Source: Marispirochaeta sp. (lineage in GTDB: Bacteria > Spirochaetota > Spirochaetia > JC444 > Marispirochaetaceae). From it: a stretch of DNA of 64,000 nucleotides. The position numbers and the translations under genes are program-made. Location: contig NZ_OY764209.1 in assembly GCF_963668165.1 (NCBI RefSeq), forward strand, positions 1,674,001 to 1,738,000. Direction: 5' to 3'. Below, in pieces: positions 27,537-36,561 of the stretch; within the stretch, counting starts at the first letter, position 1, and each line of letters opens with the position of its first letter. The notes beneath the pieces are model-generated. The model ran no database searches. It saw only the letters and a program-made list of their open reading frames with translations, and had not been told where the DNA came from.

Positions 27537-28865
27537 ATGGAAAACGCTTATTTTATAGCAGCTATTTTAGGTGTATTCGTCATATTATTGCTGATTCAAT
27601 TAATAAAAGTATCTTTAAAGAATAAGCAATACAGAAAGAAGTATGCTCCTATTATTGATATAGAAGAGGAAGCTGAAAAAGAACGCATTGAAAAGGAAAA
27701 GATAGAAAGAGAAATTAAGGAATTGCAGGAAAGTTACAAAGAGAAAAAAATAATATATGACCGTCTCCTTCGACAAATTGCATTATACGAAGAAGAAATT
27801 GAGCTAGCCGAATACGGGTTTTATAAACCACACTTTGATTTTGATGCTTCAGAGAGATATAAAGATGCAATAACTTCCTGCCGTGAAAAACAAAAAGCTA
27901 TGGTTAAAAATAAAAAAGCGGTTTATTGCACTCAGCAATGGACTGTAGATGGTAGTAAGTCAAAGGGTACTACTATGACTAATCGTAATATTCGGCTGAC
28001 TTCTCGGGCGTTTAACAATGAATGTGATGCATTGATAGCAAACGTAAGCTGGAACAATATACTTCGATATGAAGAACGAATAATAAAAGCAAAAGAAACA
28101 ATTGATAAAATGAATGAGTCGAATAAAATATATATTGATAAACAATATTTGAATCTTAAAATAGATGAATTGCGACTAAATCATGAATATAAAGAAAAAA
28201 AGCAGAAAGAAAAAGAGGAGCAGGCAGAACTTCGCCGGCAAATGCGCGAAGAAGCAAAACTTCAGCAAGAAATTGAAGAAGCCGAGAAAGAAGAGCAAAA
28301 ATACATAAAATTGTTGGAAAAGGCTAAAGTTGAAGCTGAGAAAGCCGCTGGAGACAAATTAGAGCAGTTGAAAGCTAAAATGGCTATGTTAGAAGAAGAG
28401 CTTATAGCCGCGCACGAAAAAAATGAACGTGCAAAATCTATGGCACAACAAACAAAAGCTGGACATGTATATATTATTTCGAACATTGGATCTTTTGGTG
28501 AACATGTTTATAAAATCGGTATGACGAGAAGACTTGATCCGATGGATAGAGTAAAAGAACTTGGCGATGCATCCGTACCCTTTACTTTTGATGTTCATGC
28601 AATGATTTATGCTGATGATGCGCCTGGCTTAGAGGGAATACTGCATTCAAATTTTGATCAAAATAGACTGAATCTTGTTAATAACAGGAAAGAGTTTTTC
28701 GCAGTGAATTTGGAAGATATTGAAAAAGAAGTATTAAAGAAGATTCCCGATGCCGAATTTGTATTAACTGCCGAAGCTCGAGAATATAGAGAATCTGAAA
28801 TGATAAGGAAAGAAAAAAATGATGCATTGGAAAAAGAGGAAACATTAATTCCAAATAGTATTTAG
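27537..28865 (+). CDS. DUF4041 protein with GIY-YIG/T5orf172 nuclease domain (cassette 11)
   Basis: 442 residues: an N-terminal membrane helix (about 5-24), a first coiled coil, a DUF4041-like middle (YKDAITSCREKQKAMVKN), a second long coiled coil (about 215-305) and a C-terminal T5orf172 domain of GIY-YIG type (GHVYIISNIGSFGEHVYKIG, then Glu in GLEGILHSNF). Related proteins are known from phages and defence-rich islands. A membrane-anchored nuclease is inferred. Confidence 0.8.
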   Translation: MENAYFIAAILGVFVILLLIQLIKVSLKNKQYRKKYAPIIDIEEEAEKERIEKEKIEREIKELQESYKEKKIIYDRLLRQIALYEEEIELAEYGFYKPHFDFDASERYKDAITSCREKQKAMVKNKKAVYCTQQWTVDGSKSKGTTMTNRNIRLTSRAFNNECDALIANVSWNNILRYEERIIKAKETIDKMNESNKIYIDKQYLNLKIDELRLNHEYKEKKQKEKEEQAELRRQMREEAKLQQEIEEAEKEEQKYIKLLEKAKVEAEKAAGDKLEQLKAKMAMLEEELIAAHEKNERAKSMAQQTKAGHVYIISNIGSFGEHVYKIGMTRRLDPMDRVKELGDASVPFTFDVHAMIYADDAPGLEGILHSNFDQNRLNLVNNRKEFFAVNLEDIEKEVLKKIPDAEFVLTAEAREYRESEMIRKEKNDALEKEETLIPNSI

Positions 28866-28897
28866 AAGAAGCAAATTGTAAAAAGTAAATTTCGCAA

Positions 28898-28998
28898 ACA
28901 TAACCAGCAATTGGAGCAGACAAACCTACTGTCACGATTCTTGCTTGCGCAAGAATACGTGCCAGCTTAACGGTTTGCAGCTCAATTGGATGTTATGT
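28898..28998 (+). repeat. attC11 (family B, 101 bp)
   Basis: ACATAAC to GTTATGT, with the loop hairpin ATTCTTGCTTGCGCAAGAAT. Confidence 0.85.
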
Positions 28999-29175
28999 AG
29001 ACTCAAATTTTGTGGTAGTAAACACCCCGTGTTATACGGAAAATTTCTTTACATAAAAGCTAAATTACCGGATAGAATATTAAAAAGAAGACTAGTAATT
29101 TATGGGCACCTCTAAAAACTAGAGGAATTTCCCAAAAAAAATAATTGTGATATTCTCCCATAAGGAGGATGAGAG

Positions 29176-30192
29176 GTGGCACAACAAAAAGGCTTTTTTG
29201 ATGAAGATTTCCGTCTGGAGAAAATCAGCAAACAGGGAGATCCGCTTCGAAAGCTGGATGAATACATCAATTGGGAAATGTTTCGTCCGATCCTTAAGAA
29301 AGCCTTTCGTAAAGAAGCAAAAGGACCTGGAGGAAGACCTCCATTTGATTATGTGATGATGTTCAAAATCCTGGTGCTTCAAAGATTGTACAATCTCTCC
29401 GACGCTCAGATGCAGTTTCACATTTTAGACAGGCTTTCTTTTATGAGATTTCTGGGCTTGCAGATAAATGACACCGTACCGGATGAGAAGACCATCTGGC
29501 ATTTTCGCGAGACCCTTACAAAGAAAGGGAAAATTGAAATTCTATTCGAAAAGTTTCGATCGTTTCTTATGGTGAAAGGGGTCATTGCTCAAAGTGGAAA
29601 TATCGTCGATGCCAGCTTTGTTGAGGCGCCAAAGCAACGGAACAGTAGAGAAGAAAACAAAGAGATCAAAAACAGAAAAACTCCTGAGAGTTGGAATGAA
29701 TCGAAGAAAAGACAGAAGGACACCGACGCCAAATGGACCAGCAAGGGCGGAAAACGGCATTTCGGGTACAAGAACCATGTGAAAGCATGTAAGAAATCCA
29801 AGCTCATAAAAACCTATGGAGTAAGCGATGCCTCTGTGCATGATTCCCAAATCTTAGAAGATCTTTTAGAAAAAGATGATTCCCACCATGAAGTGTATGG
29901 GGACTCTGCTTATGCCGGTGGCCCAATAAAAGAGATCTTAGATACCAGGAACATACGAAACAGAATACACGAAAAGGGATATAGAAATAATCCACTTACG
30001 GAAAAACAAAAAGAGAAAAATCGGAAGAAGTCCAAAGTGAGAGCTCGAGTAGAACATATATTCGGCTTTATACATAACAGCATGAATGGTTCAACGTTAC
30101 GGTCCATAGGTAAGCAAAGAGCTGAGGCGATAATCGGACTCATGAATCTGACCTACAATATGAACCGGTACATACAGCTGCAAAGGATATAA
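29176..30192 (+). CDS. IS5-family transposase, copy 2
   Basis: 338 residues, GTG start after AAGGAGG, identical in protein to the copies at 19283 and 37418, with DDE residues in place. Although its element's right repeat is interrupted, this gene is intact and could act in trans on the other copies and on the MITE at 47403. Confidence 0.92.
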   Translation: MAQQKGFFDEDFRLEKISKQGDPLRKLDEYINWEMFRPILKKAFRKEAKGPGGRPPFDYVMMFKILVLQRLYNLSDAQMQFHILDRLSFMRFLGLQINDTVPDEKTIWHFRETLTKKGKIEILFEKFRSFLMVKGVIAQSGNIVDASFVEAPKQRNSREENKEIKNRKTPESWNESKKRQKDTDAKWTSKGGKRHFGYKNHVKACKKSKLIKTYGVSDASVHDSQILEDLLEKDDSHHEVYGDSAYAGGPIKEILDTRNIRNRIHEKGYRNNPLTEKQKEKNRKKSKVRARVEHIFGFIHNSMNGSTLRSIGKQRAEAIIGLMNLTYNMNRYIQLQRI

Positions 30193-30369
30193 AAAATGAA
30201 GATAAGCGGAAAAAACCTGCCTCAAAAATGTGAAAGGCAAAAAGTAAATAGTATTTTAGTTGGCAATCAGCCATGTAGTGCTGATAGAAATTCAAAATAG
30301 GCACCCCAAAACCTTATTTTTGAGTAGTATTTAGAGATTGTATGATTTACGTGGTTGGGCGCAGAGAGT

Positions 30370-30560
30370 TATCCTCTATCTGACGGGATTGGGGAGCCGG
30401 CGGTAGGTTGAGGGCACCGGGAGGCATAAGACCTCGCTTTAGAGATTAACTGAAACCTGCCACCGAACACCATAGAGCGGTGCGCCGAGTGACCGGCGCA
30501 ACCGCGAATAGGAGTACGGTGTAACTCGCGTCTGACCAAAGACTCCCAGTCCTTCTTATA
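30370..30560 (+). ncRNA. Candidate IS110 bridge RNA
   Basis: The leader of the IS110 element can form internal loops with guide-like segments. AGGGCACC (30411-30418) equals the reverse complement of the right target half GGTGCCCT. TTTAGAG (30438-30444) equals the left target half. The two flank a small hairpin (GAGG/CCTC). Further on, ATAGGAG (30508-30514) matches the element's right end and core (31678-31684) inside a CGCGA/TCGCG stem, as a donor loop would. Limits are approximate. Confidence 0.6.
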
Positions 30561-30577
30561 ACCGAAAGGAGGGAAAA

Positions 30578-31669
30578 ATGGAAGAGAAGATTCGGTATGT
30601 AGGCATCGACCTTGGTAAACGGACTTACCAGTGTGCGATTCTCGATGAGAAAGCCAAGAATCAACAGTTCAATGGAAAAGCCGATGGGATTGGCTTAGAG
30701 CGACTTGCCAAGAGATTGGGTAATGATGATTTGGTAGGACTGGAAGCGGGGAACAATGCGTTCAATATTGCTCGATATCTGACTGACCGGGTTGGGTGCC
30801 ATGTTGTTGTTCTGAACCCTGGGAAGCTTGCAATGATTTACCAATCGCTGAAAAAAACGGATAGGGAAGATGCAGTACAAATTGCCCGCCTGTTACAGCG
30901 GAACCCGGTAGAAGAATTGCCAACCGTACCGTTGCCAACGAAGAAAGAGGAAGAGGAGAGGTCAGTTGTAGCCGAACTGGCAACTTACAAAGCAGACCGA
31001 ACAAGGTACATAAACCGGCTCCATAGTGTGTTTCTCGATTCGGGTATTACAACGATAACGAAAGCGGATCTAAAAACGGCATCGAACAGAGAGAAGAACG
31101 TATTGACCCTTCTTACCGGACGGCATGTTCGAGAAGCGAGGCGACTGATAGAAATGGTTGCCTACTGTGAAGCGATTATTGAAGATTTAGAACAGGAAAC
31201 AAAGCAGTTCCTGGAATCCGAGAAGAACACTGGGATTCTCATGTCTGTCCCAGGAGTCGGTCCTGCTACCGCGTTGGCTTTTATTGCCTACGTAGGGGAT
31301 GGAAGTCGATTTGCGAATGCAGATCAGGTGGCAAACTACGCAGGCCTCACACCTCGGGTCGATAGCTCTGGGGAAACTCATCGAATGGGGCCAATATCAA
31401 AGCGAGGATGTGCATATTTGCGCAGAGTGATCGTACAGGCAGCATGGTCACTGGTGCGTTCGAAAAGTGGGGGGCACTTGAAAGAGGCTTACAAAACTTT
31501 AATCACTCGAAAACCTAAAGCAGTAGCGATTATTGCCATTGCTCGGAGATTAGTAAAGCTTCTGTACACCTTGGTGACAAAGAAGACATATTATCGGTAT
31601 AGCCAGCTTAAAGAGAGGCTTGCGAAGCTGAAATATCATAAATTACAAATTATTGGATTGGGGTCTTGA
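30578..31669 (+). CDS. IS110-family transposase/recombinase
   Basis: 363 residues: an N-terminal RuvC-like DEDD domain (first Asp in YVGIDLGK, later LVGLEAG and KTDREDA) and a C-terminal Tnp_20 domain with PGVGPATALAFIA and the catalytic Ser region (LTPRVDSSGE). The long upstream non-coding leader and short 3' end place it in the IS110 group and not the IS1111 group. It should act together with the bridge RNA. Confidence 0.92.
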   Translation: MEEKIRYVGIDLGKRTYQCAILDEKAKNQQFNGKADGIGLERLAKRLGNDDLVGLEAGNNAFNIARYLTDRVGCHVVVLNPGKLAMIYQSLKKTDREDAVQIARLLQRNPVEELPTVPLPTKKEEEERSVVAELATYKADRTRYINRLHSVFLDSGITTITKADLKTASNREKNVLTLLTGRHVREARRLIEMVAYCEAIIEDLEQETKQFLESEKNTGILMSVPGVGPATALAFIAYVGDGSRFANADQVANYAGLTPRVDSSGETHRMGPISKRGCAYLRRVIVQAAWSLVRSKSGGHLKEAYKTLITRKPKAVAIIAIARRLVKLLYTLVTKKTYYRYSQLKERLAKLKYHKLQIIGLGS

Positions 31670-31692
31670 CGTAAAACATAGGAGGTGCCCTT

Positions 31693-32850
31693 ATGAAAAA
31701 ATGCTGGATTCTAACAGTTTTTACATTTCTCATAACTTTTAATGGCTTTGCAGACGATTTGAAGTATCAGGCTATTAGTGATGTTAACTGTAGGGCTGGC
31801 GAGTTCCAAGAATCACTAGTGCTTTTTATAATTCATAAAGATGATGTTGTTGATGTGCTTGAAAGTCGTAATAACTGGTCGTTTGTACAAACTGCCGATG
31901 GTAAGAATGGATTTGTAGTTAGTACATTTCTGGCTCCCATAAATGACCTGAAAGCTATACAATACGTCATAAAAAACGATGTTAACTGTAGATCTAAAGA
32001 TGATATAGATTCGGAAATTCTATTTGTAATATATAAAGATGAAGTAGTCTCTGTTTTGCAAAAAAGAGGCGGTTGGTGTTACGTAGAAACGCAAGATGGT
32101 AATCAAGGGTTTATAGATGGTAAATTCCTAATTACCTTACCTGAACAATCTCAAACAATAAAAAAAACTGACCATGAAGTAGTTAACAGAAGTCCTGATC
32201 AAAAGCACAATAGCTCTGCGTTCAGTACATTAATGACCATCCTTGTTATTGCAGTATCCCTATATATTTTTCGTAGACGTAAAAGGCCCAAAAGACTTCT
32301 TAAATCTTCCATAAATCCTATTTCATCAACTTTTAGGAACTTCACTAATTCTGCTGCTTATAAAGGTAAGAAAGGCGAGAAAAGAGTAAATCTCTTACTT
32401 AATTTTCTGAAAAAAGAACACTCTGAATACATGGTTTTACATGATGTAAAGTTACCGATGAATGCTGATATTACTCAAATTGATCATATAGTTATTTCCC
32501 GATACGGTATTTTCGTTATTGAAACAAAAAACTATAAAGGGTGGATCTTTGGAGAACTACATCAAAAAAAATGGGTGAAAACTTTGTACAATGCAAAATA
32601 TGAGTTTCAAAACCCATTACATCAAAACTATAAACATATAAAAGCTATTGAAAGCTTGTTAAGCATTCCCTTGGAAAAGGTATTTTCGATTGTTGTGTTT
32701 GTTGGTGATAGTGAATTCAAAACCGTTATGCCCATTAATGTGATTGAACTTCCAGAACTTTTGTCTTACATAAGATCGTTTCAAGATAGTTTATTTACCC
32801 AAGAAGAAGTTATAAAATATAATGAAATGATAATAAATAATTCAGCATAA
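31693..32850 (+). CDS. SH3-SH3-TM-NERD protein (cassette 12)
   Basis: 385 residues: signal peptide (to about 20), two bacterial SH3 repeats (DVNCRAG... and DVNCRSK...), a membrane helix (about 178-196), then a cytoplasmic NERD domain with the nuclease-like core IDHIVISRYGIFVIETKNYK (D...ExK). The outer SH3 part would bind wall or glycan and the inner part may cut DNA or RNA. The ATG overlaps the target duplication of the IS5 insertion, so the gene is intact but has lost its native leader. Confidence 0.82.
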   Translation: MKKCWILTVFTFLITFNGFADDLKYQAISDVNCRAGEFQESLVLFIIHKDDVVDVLESRNNWSFVQTADGKNGFVVSTFLAPINDLKAIQYVIKNDVNCRSKDDIDSEILFVIYKDEVVSVLQKRGGWCYVETQDGNQGFIDGKFLITLPEQSQTIKKTDHEVVNRSPDQKHNSSAFSTLMTILVIAVSLYIFRRRKRPKRLLKSSINPISSTFRNFTNSAAYKGKKGEKRVNLLLNFLKKEHSEYMVLHDVKLPMNADITQIDHIVISRYGIFVIETKNYKGWIFGELHQKKWVKTLYNAKYEFQNPLHQNYKHIKAIESLLSIPLEKVFSIVVFVGDSEFKTVMPINVIELPELLSYIRSFQDSLFTQEEVIKYNEMIINNSA

Positions 32851-32881
32851 ATATAGGTAACGCTTTTATGAAATGGAGCTA

Positions 32882-33051
32882 ACATAACCAGCAATTGGAG
32901 CAGACAAACCTACTGTCACAGTTTGTGCAGTTATGTAACCAGGTAGATGTAACTTTCAGGTGATTCCGAGTTGAAACCGTAGTAAAATGTAGGTAAGTGA
33001 CAGCACAAACAGCGCCAGCTTAACGGTTTGCAGCTCAATTGGATGTTAGAC
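32882..33051 (+). repeat. attC12 (family A2, 170 bp)
   Basis: ACATAAC to GTTAGAC (full consensus right core). The loop has GGTGATTCCGAG. Confidence 0.85.
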
Positions 33052-33166
33052 ATACTTTAAAAATAATCAAATATGTTATATTGGATATATTGGTGTTATT
33101 ATTGTATTAAGTTGTAATGATCAATGGATTCGTTGTATATGATATAATTTAAGTTGGAGCAAAATA

Positions 33167-33784
33167 ATGGAGTTAGGCAGTGCGATTTTCCTCTCTGTAC
33201 TTTTTTTATCATTTCTATACTTTGTTCATACAAAGAAGAACGAATGGAATTGGAAAAAAATCATCAAGAGAATTTTACTACTAGCTTTTTCTCTATTACT
33301 TATAGTTACCATTATTGGATTATCATATAATTATTTCAGTGAATTACCAAAAAAGGAAACGGAATTCTGGGGCTTAAAGATTAATAGCACAAAAAGCGAT
33401 ATAAAATTCTTAAAAGGCATGCCAACAGAATATGAGAATGGAAAATATTGGGCATATGTTTATGATATAACCTCTATTAACAACACAGAACAAGCTTTAT
33501 ATATAGTGTTTTTTGAAGATGAAAAGATCCGCTCTATTATTTATAACGGACCAAAATATCATAGTTCACCACAAATACAGAGTATCGGCATTGGATCAAC
33601 TTATAGAGACGTTGTCGAGAAATTTGGATCGCCAGATTATGTTTCTATTTCCTCCGATGAACTGGAAAGAGCATTAACATATGATAACTATCAGGTTTAT
33701 TTTGAACTATCAAAGAACCAAGTTATTTCTTTAGGTATCTTTAATCCAGAATGCGAACGTATGAAATACAAAATAGAGAATTAA
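33167..33784 (+). CDS. Membrane protein with BamE-like C-terminal half (cassette 13)
   Basis: 205 residues. Two hydrophobic helices (about 5-22 and 34-55) precede a soluble part in which GIGSTYRDVVEKFGSPDYVS resembles the 'G.t..dV...lG.P' strand-helix of BamE/SmpA-like folds. No firm family. A TATAAT lies about 20 bp upstream of GGAG and ATG. Single gene in its cassette. Confidence 0.65.
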   Translation: MELGSAIFLSVLFLSFLYFVHTKKNEWNWKKIIKRILLLAFSLLLIVTIIGLSYNYFSELPKKETEFWGLKINSTKSDIKFLKGMPTEYENGKYWAYVYDITSINNTEQALYIVFFEDEKIRSIIYNGPKYHSSPQIQSIGIGSTYRDVVEKFGSPDYVSISSDELERALTYDNYQVYFELSKNQVISLGIFNPECERMKYKIEN

Positions 33785-33798
33785 TCAATGATAAAGAT

Positions 33799-33971
33799 GT
33801 CTAACCAGCAATTGGAGCAGTCATGCCTATTGTCATGCTTTGTGCAGGAGAAGATTTGATGTGTAAAGCAGAATCCAGGTGATTCCGAGTAAAAGTAGTT
33901 ATATAATGTTGAATAGGATTCAGCACAAAGCACGCCAACTTGACGGCATGCAGCTCAATTGGATGTTCTAC
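33799..33971 (+). repeat. attC13 (family A2, 173 bp)
   Basis: GTCTAAC to GTTCTAC. The arms use CATGCTTTGTGC and GCACAAAGCA in place of the more common CAGTTTGTGC pair. Confidence 0.85.
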
Positions 33972-34173
33972 AGACACATTTTTTATTAGAAAAAGGGAAA
34001 GAAGAAAGGGAATTCGATATCGAAAGATTATCGTTGAATGACTGAGGCCAAACGCTGGCCCACGCTTTGGCCGATCCTCCACACTATGGCCTACGCGATT
34101 CCCGCACTAGAATTTCCGCGCCGGCCAACGCTTTTCCTTTAAGATTGGACTTCTATATTCGAAGAATATCTTG

Positions 34174-36222
34174 GTGTGCCCGGCATGGGTACTAACTAAC
34201 AGGTGCAAATCCTGTAATCACCCCTGAAAGGAGGGAAGATTTAGACGACGGCAAGGGTGCCCGAAGAAACCCAATGACTCCGCTTAAGAAGCTAAGCATG
34301 AAAGGAAGTTGTTGGGCCAATGAGGGATCTGAAGGAAGCCTGAGTCAAGATACCTGCCTGAACGCAAGTGAACCTTCGTGAGGCCGTGTCGGAGGGAAGA
34401 GGTGCCCAAGACCACCGAAGACCTATATCCTTTTGCGTAACACCGATGAGGTATGGAAGGCAGGCGAGGTATCAAGAAGCTAGTACCCTTACCCGGGGAG
34501 GAGCCGTTGGCTTGGGAACTGTGTAACAGCGACATGAGATTCCCTAAGACATCCAGCAATGGATGTCTTATGAGCCAAGGGCTTTCAGATGAAGCCATAG
34601 TAGCCATAAAACCGAGTGCCGATGAGAGTACGGTGACGTATTCGAGGATAAACCACTGGGAAAGAGACAGGGATGTCAAAGGTGAAGGGTGGAACATGCA
34701 AGCGAGCTTGAAAAGCTCACCAATAACTACTCCCGAGGAGTTTTTGTCTACGGAGCCATACGGAGGACCGAAACGTATATGAGGTCTACATCCGCAGGGT
34801 CTGAACGTTGAGACGGGAGTGCAAGGAGTGACCGTGAACCAGTACGAGCTGGCCATCGAACAACCAAGTCTCTTCGAATCGCTGTGTACCGTATCAGTCC
34901 TACAACGAGGATTCAAGGCCGTGAAACGCAATGGAGGATCACCCGGCATTGACGGGGTAAAGATCCAGGAGTTTGAACGGAACCTAAACGAAGAGCTGCT
35001 CCTCCTCCAGAAGGAACTGGCAGGATGGACGTACAAACCCAAACCGGTGAGACGGGTAGAAATACCCAAACCGGGCCCACAAGCAGGAGTCCGACTATTG
35101 GGCGTCCCATGCATCCGCGATCGTGTGGTGCAGGCGGCCATAAAATACCTGCTTGAACCTCTGTATGAACCGCAGTTCTCGGATTCGAGCTACGGGTTCA
35201 GACCACATCGAAGCCAAAAGCAGGCAGTGGCCAAAGCGAAAGCACTTGTGCAAAGCGGAAAAGAGTACGTGGTGGATATCGATCTATCGAAGTTCTTCGA
35301 CCGTGTTAACCATGACCGACTCATCCGGCGTCTATCGGAAACGATCCAGGACAAGCGAATCTTACGTCTGATCGGAGAGACCTTACGAAGTGGCGTCATG
35401 AACAACGGTGTTGTGTCCGCCACCCAGGAAGGAACAACCCAAGGGTCACCGTTAAGTCCACTACTGAGCAACGTCGTCCTTGACGAGTTAGACAAGGAGT
35501 TGGAACGGCGGGGACTTGAATTTTGCCGATACGCTGACGATAGCAACATCTTCGTGAAAACGGAGAAAGCAGCGCAACGAGTCATGGCGAGTATAACGAA
35601 GTTTATCGAAGGGAAGCTCAAGCTCAAGATTAATCGGGGCAAGAGTAAAGTGGCTCTGTCCAGGTACGTGAAATTCCTTGGTATGACTATCATAGCCGGA
35701 ACGATAGCGATATCGGCGGCATCAATAAACCGAGCGATGGAACGCATCAAAGAGCTTACCCCACGGGGGACAAGATACACCTTGGAGCAGACTATCCAGA
35801 GGATAAACCAATGGTACAGTGGATGGGCATCGTATTATGGGATGACCCAATATCCCGCACAATTGCGGAACATTGAGGCACATGTACGAAGACGGCTGCG
35901 AGCAAGAATCATTGATCAACAGAAGCGAAGACGACACGTGGTGAGAACATTTATGAGAAGAGGCGTTTCCGAAACTACTGCAAAGAAGGCGGTGTATTCG
36001 AACAAGAAACGATGGGCATTGAGTAAAACAATGGCGGCGGGGCTGGCGTTTCCGAACACCTGGTTCATCGAGACGATGGGTCAGATTGTCCGGTCCGATG
36101 ATGACCTACCGCACTGGTTTACGGTGAAACGATGGATCAAGCTTACATGAGGAGCCGTGTACGAGACCCGTACGCACGGTTCTGTGAGAGGACGGCGGGC
36201 ATAAGCCCGCCTCCTACTCGAT
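34174..36222 (+). mobile_element. Group II intron
   Basis: The 5' end GTGTGCCCGGCATGGG follows the bacterial group II GUGYG rule. The 3' end shows domain V (GAGCCGTGTACGAGACC, then CGCACGGTTCTGTGAGAGG, 36151-36190) and domain VI ending in CCTACTCGAT. The intron-encoded protein lies inside domain IV. The insertion is in the body of an ORF-less cassette, about 50 bp before the attC, on the coding strand of the array. Confidence 0.9.
34819..36150 (+). CDS. ltrA: Group II intron reverse transcriptase/maturase
   Basis: 443 residues: RT domain with PGIDGVKI, SSYGFRP, the catalytic FCRYADDS, TQGSPLSPLLSNV and KFLGM, then a maturase X domain (QRINQWYSGWASYYG) and a basic C terminus ending RWIKLT. 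No HNH endonuclease domain. It promotes splicing and reverse splicing of its intron. GTG starts at 34819 or 34834 are both possible. Confidence 0.93.
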   Translation: MQGVTVNQYELAIEQPSLFESLCTVSVLQRGFKAVKRNGGSPGIDGVKIQEFERNLNEELLLLQKELAGWTYKPKPVRRVEIPKPGPQAGVRLLGVPCIRDRVVQAAIKYLLEPLYEPQFSDSSYGFRPHRSQKQAVAKAKALVQSGKEYVVDIDLSKFFDRVNHDRLIRRLSETIQDKRILRLIGETLRSGVMNNGVVSATQEGTTQGSPLSPLLSNVVLDELDKELERRGLEFCRYADDSNIFVKTEKAAQRVMASITKFIEGKLKLKINRGKSKVALSRYVKFLGMTIIAGTIAISAASINRAMERIKELTPRGTRYTLEQTIQRINQWYSGWASYYGMTQYPAQLRNIEAHVRRRLRARIIDQQKRRRHVVRTFMRRGVSETTAKKAVYSNKKRWALSKTMAAGLAFPNTWFIETMGQIVRSDDDLPHWFTVKRWIKLT

Positions 36223-36271
36223 AAGTCCTTTTCGGTACGATTATCTGATCTTTACTAGAGGGATCTTCGCT

Positions 36272-36442
36272 GTAGAACAATCAGTTGGAGTAGACAAACC
36301 TACTGTCACAGTTTGTGCAGGATCGCGGAAAGGCGGAACAGTAGTTTTCGATTGTTCTGAATCATAAGTGGAGTTATACTGTTTACGATTAAGGCACAAA
36401 CTACGCCAGCTTAACGGTTTGCAACTCAACTGGGCGTTATAT
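36272..36442 (+). repeat. attC14 (family A1, 171 bp)
   Basis: GTAGAAC to GTTATAT. The loop has GGAACAGTAG...ATTGTTC, with one change in the inner hairpin. The bases beside the left core differ from the A1 pattern, consistent with this being the oldest ORF-less copy. Confidence 0.78.
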
Positions 36443-36512
36443 GCACGAATTTAGATATAATAAAATTGTTAGAATATTTCAGTATCCGGGTGTAAAATAA
36501 GGGAAGAAATAA

Positions 36513-36533
36513 CCCGGACCTCCGGCCGACGGG
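36513..36533 (+). terminator. GC-rich hairpin shared by two cassette leaders
   Basis: CCCGGACCTCCGGCCGACGG plus one more G, with stem CCCG/CGGG and inner CCGG. The same 21 bases recur at 42390-42410 before an unrelated gene. It lies about 30 bp before the YfbU gene. Attenuator, protein site or remnant of an older terminator are all possible. Confidence 0.4.
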
Positions 36534-36561
36534 CTATAAATATTTTAAAAAGGGGAATTAA

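Larger units (their letters stand above)
30337..31684 (+). mobile_element. IS110-family element inserted in the IS5 right end
   Basis: Placed between TTTAGAG and GTGCCC of the IS5 terminal repeat, with the dinucleotide AG present at both junctions (30335-30336 and 31683-31684), as expected for the core of IS110 insertion. There are no terminal repeats and no longer duplication. About 240 bp of structured non-coding DNA precedes the transposase gene. Confidence 0.85.
29104..31690 (+). mobile_element. IS5-family element, copy 2, split by an IS110 element
   Basis: The left end GGGCACC starts at 29104. The right end is broken after TTTAGAG (30336) and continues as GTGCCC at 31685-31690. The outer target duplication TTAT is intact (29100-29103 and 31691-31694). 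It sits exactly at the start codon of the SH3-NERD gene and cuts it off from its own leader. Confidence 0.88.
33966..36436 (+). other. ORF-less cassette, copy 5, interrupted by a group II intron (cassette 14)
   Basis: Starts like the other ORF-less cassettes (T run, GGGAATTCGATATCGAAAG, CTTTTCCTTTAAGA) and is broken at 34173 by the intron. The remainder resumes at 36223 and runs into attC14. Without the intron it would be about 420 bp, the same as its relatives. The most diverged of the five. Confidence 0.6.

Noticed and set aside
34284-35141. 285-codon minus-strand frame
   Set aside because: Lies across the group II intron ribozyme and RT, in antisense; shadow of structured RNA and coding sequence.
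34174-36222. Group IIC-attC type intron
   Set aside because: The insertion is not in the attC stem; class could not be fixed by eye, so no class is claimed.
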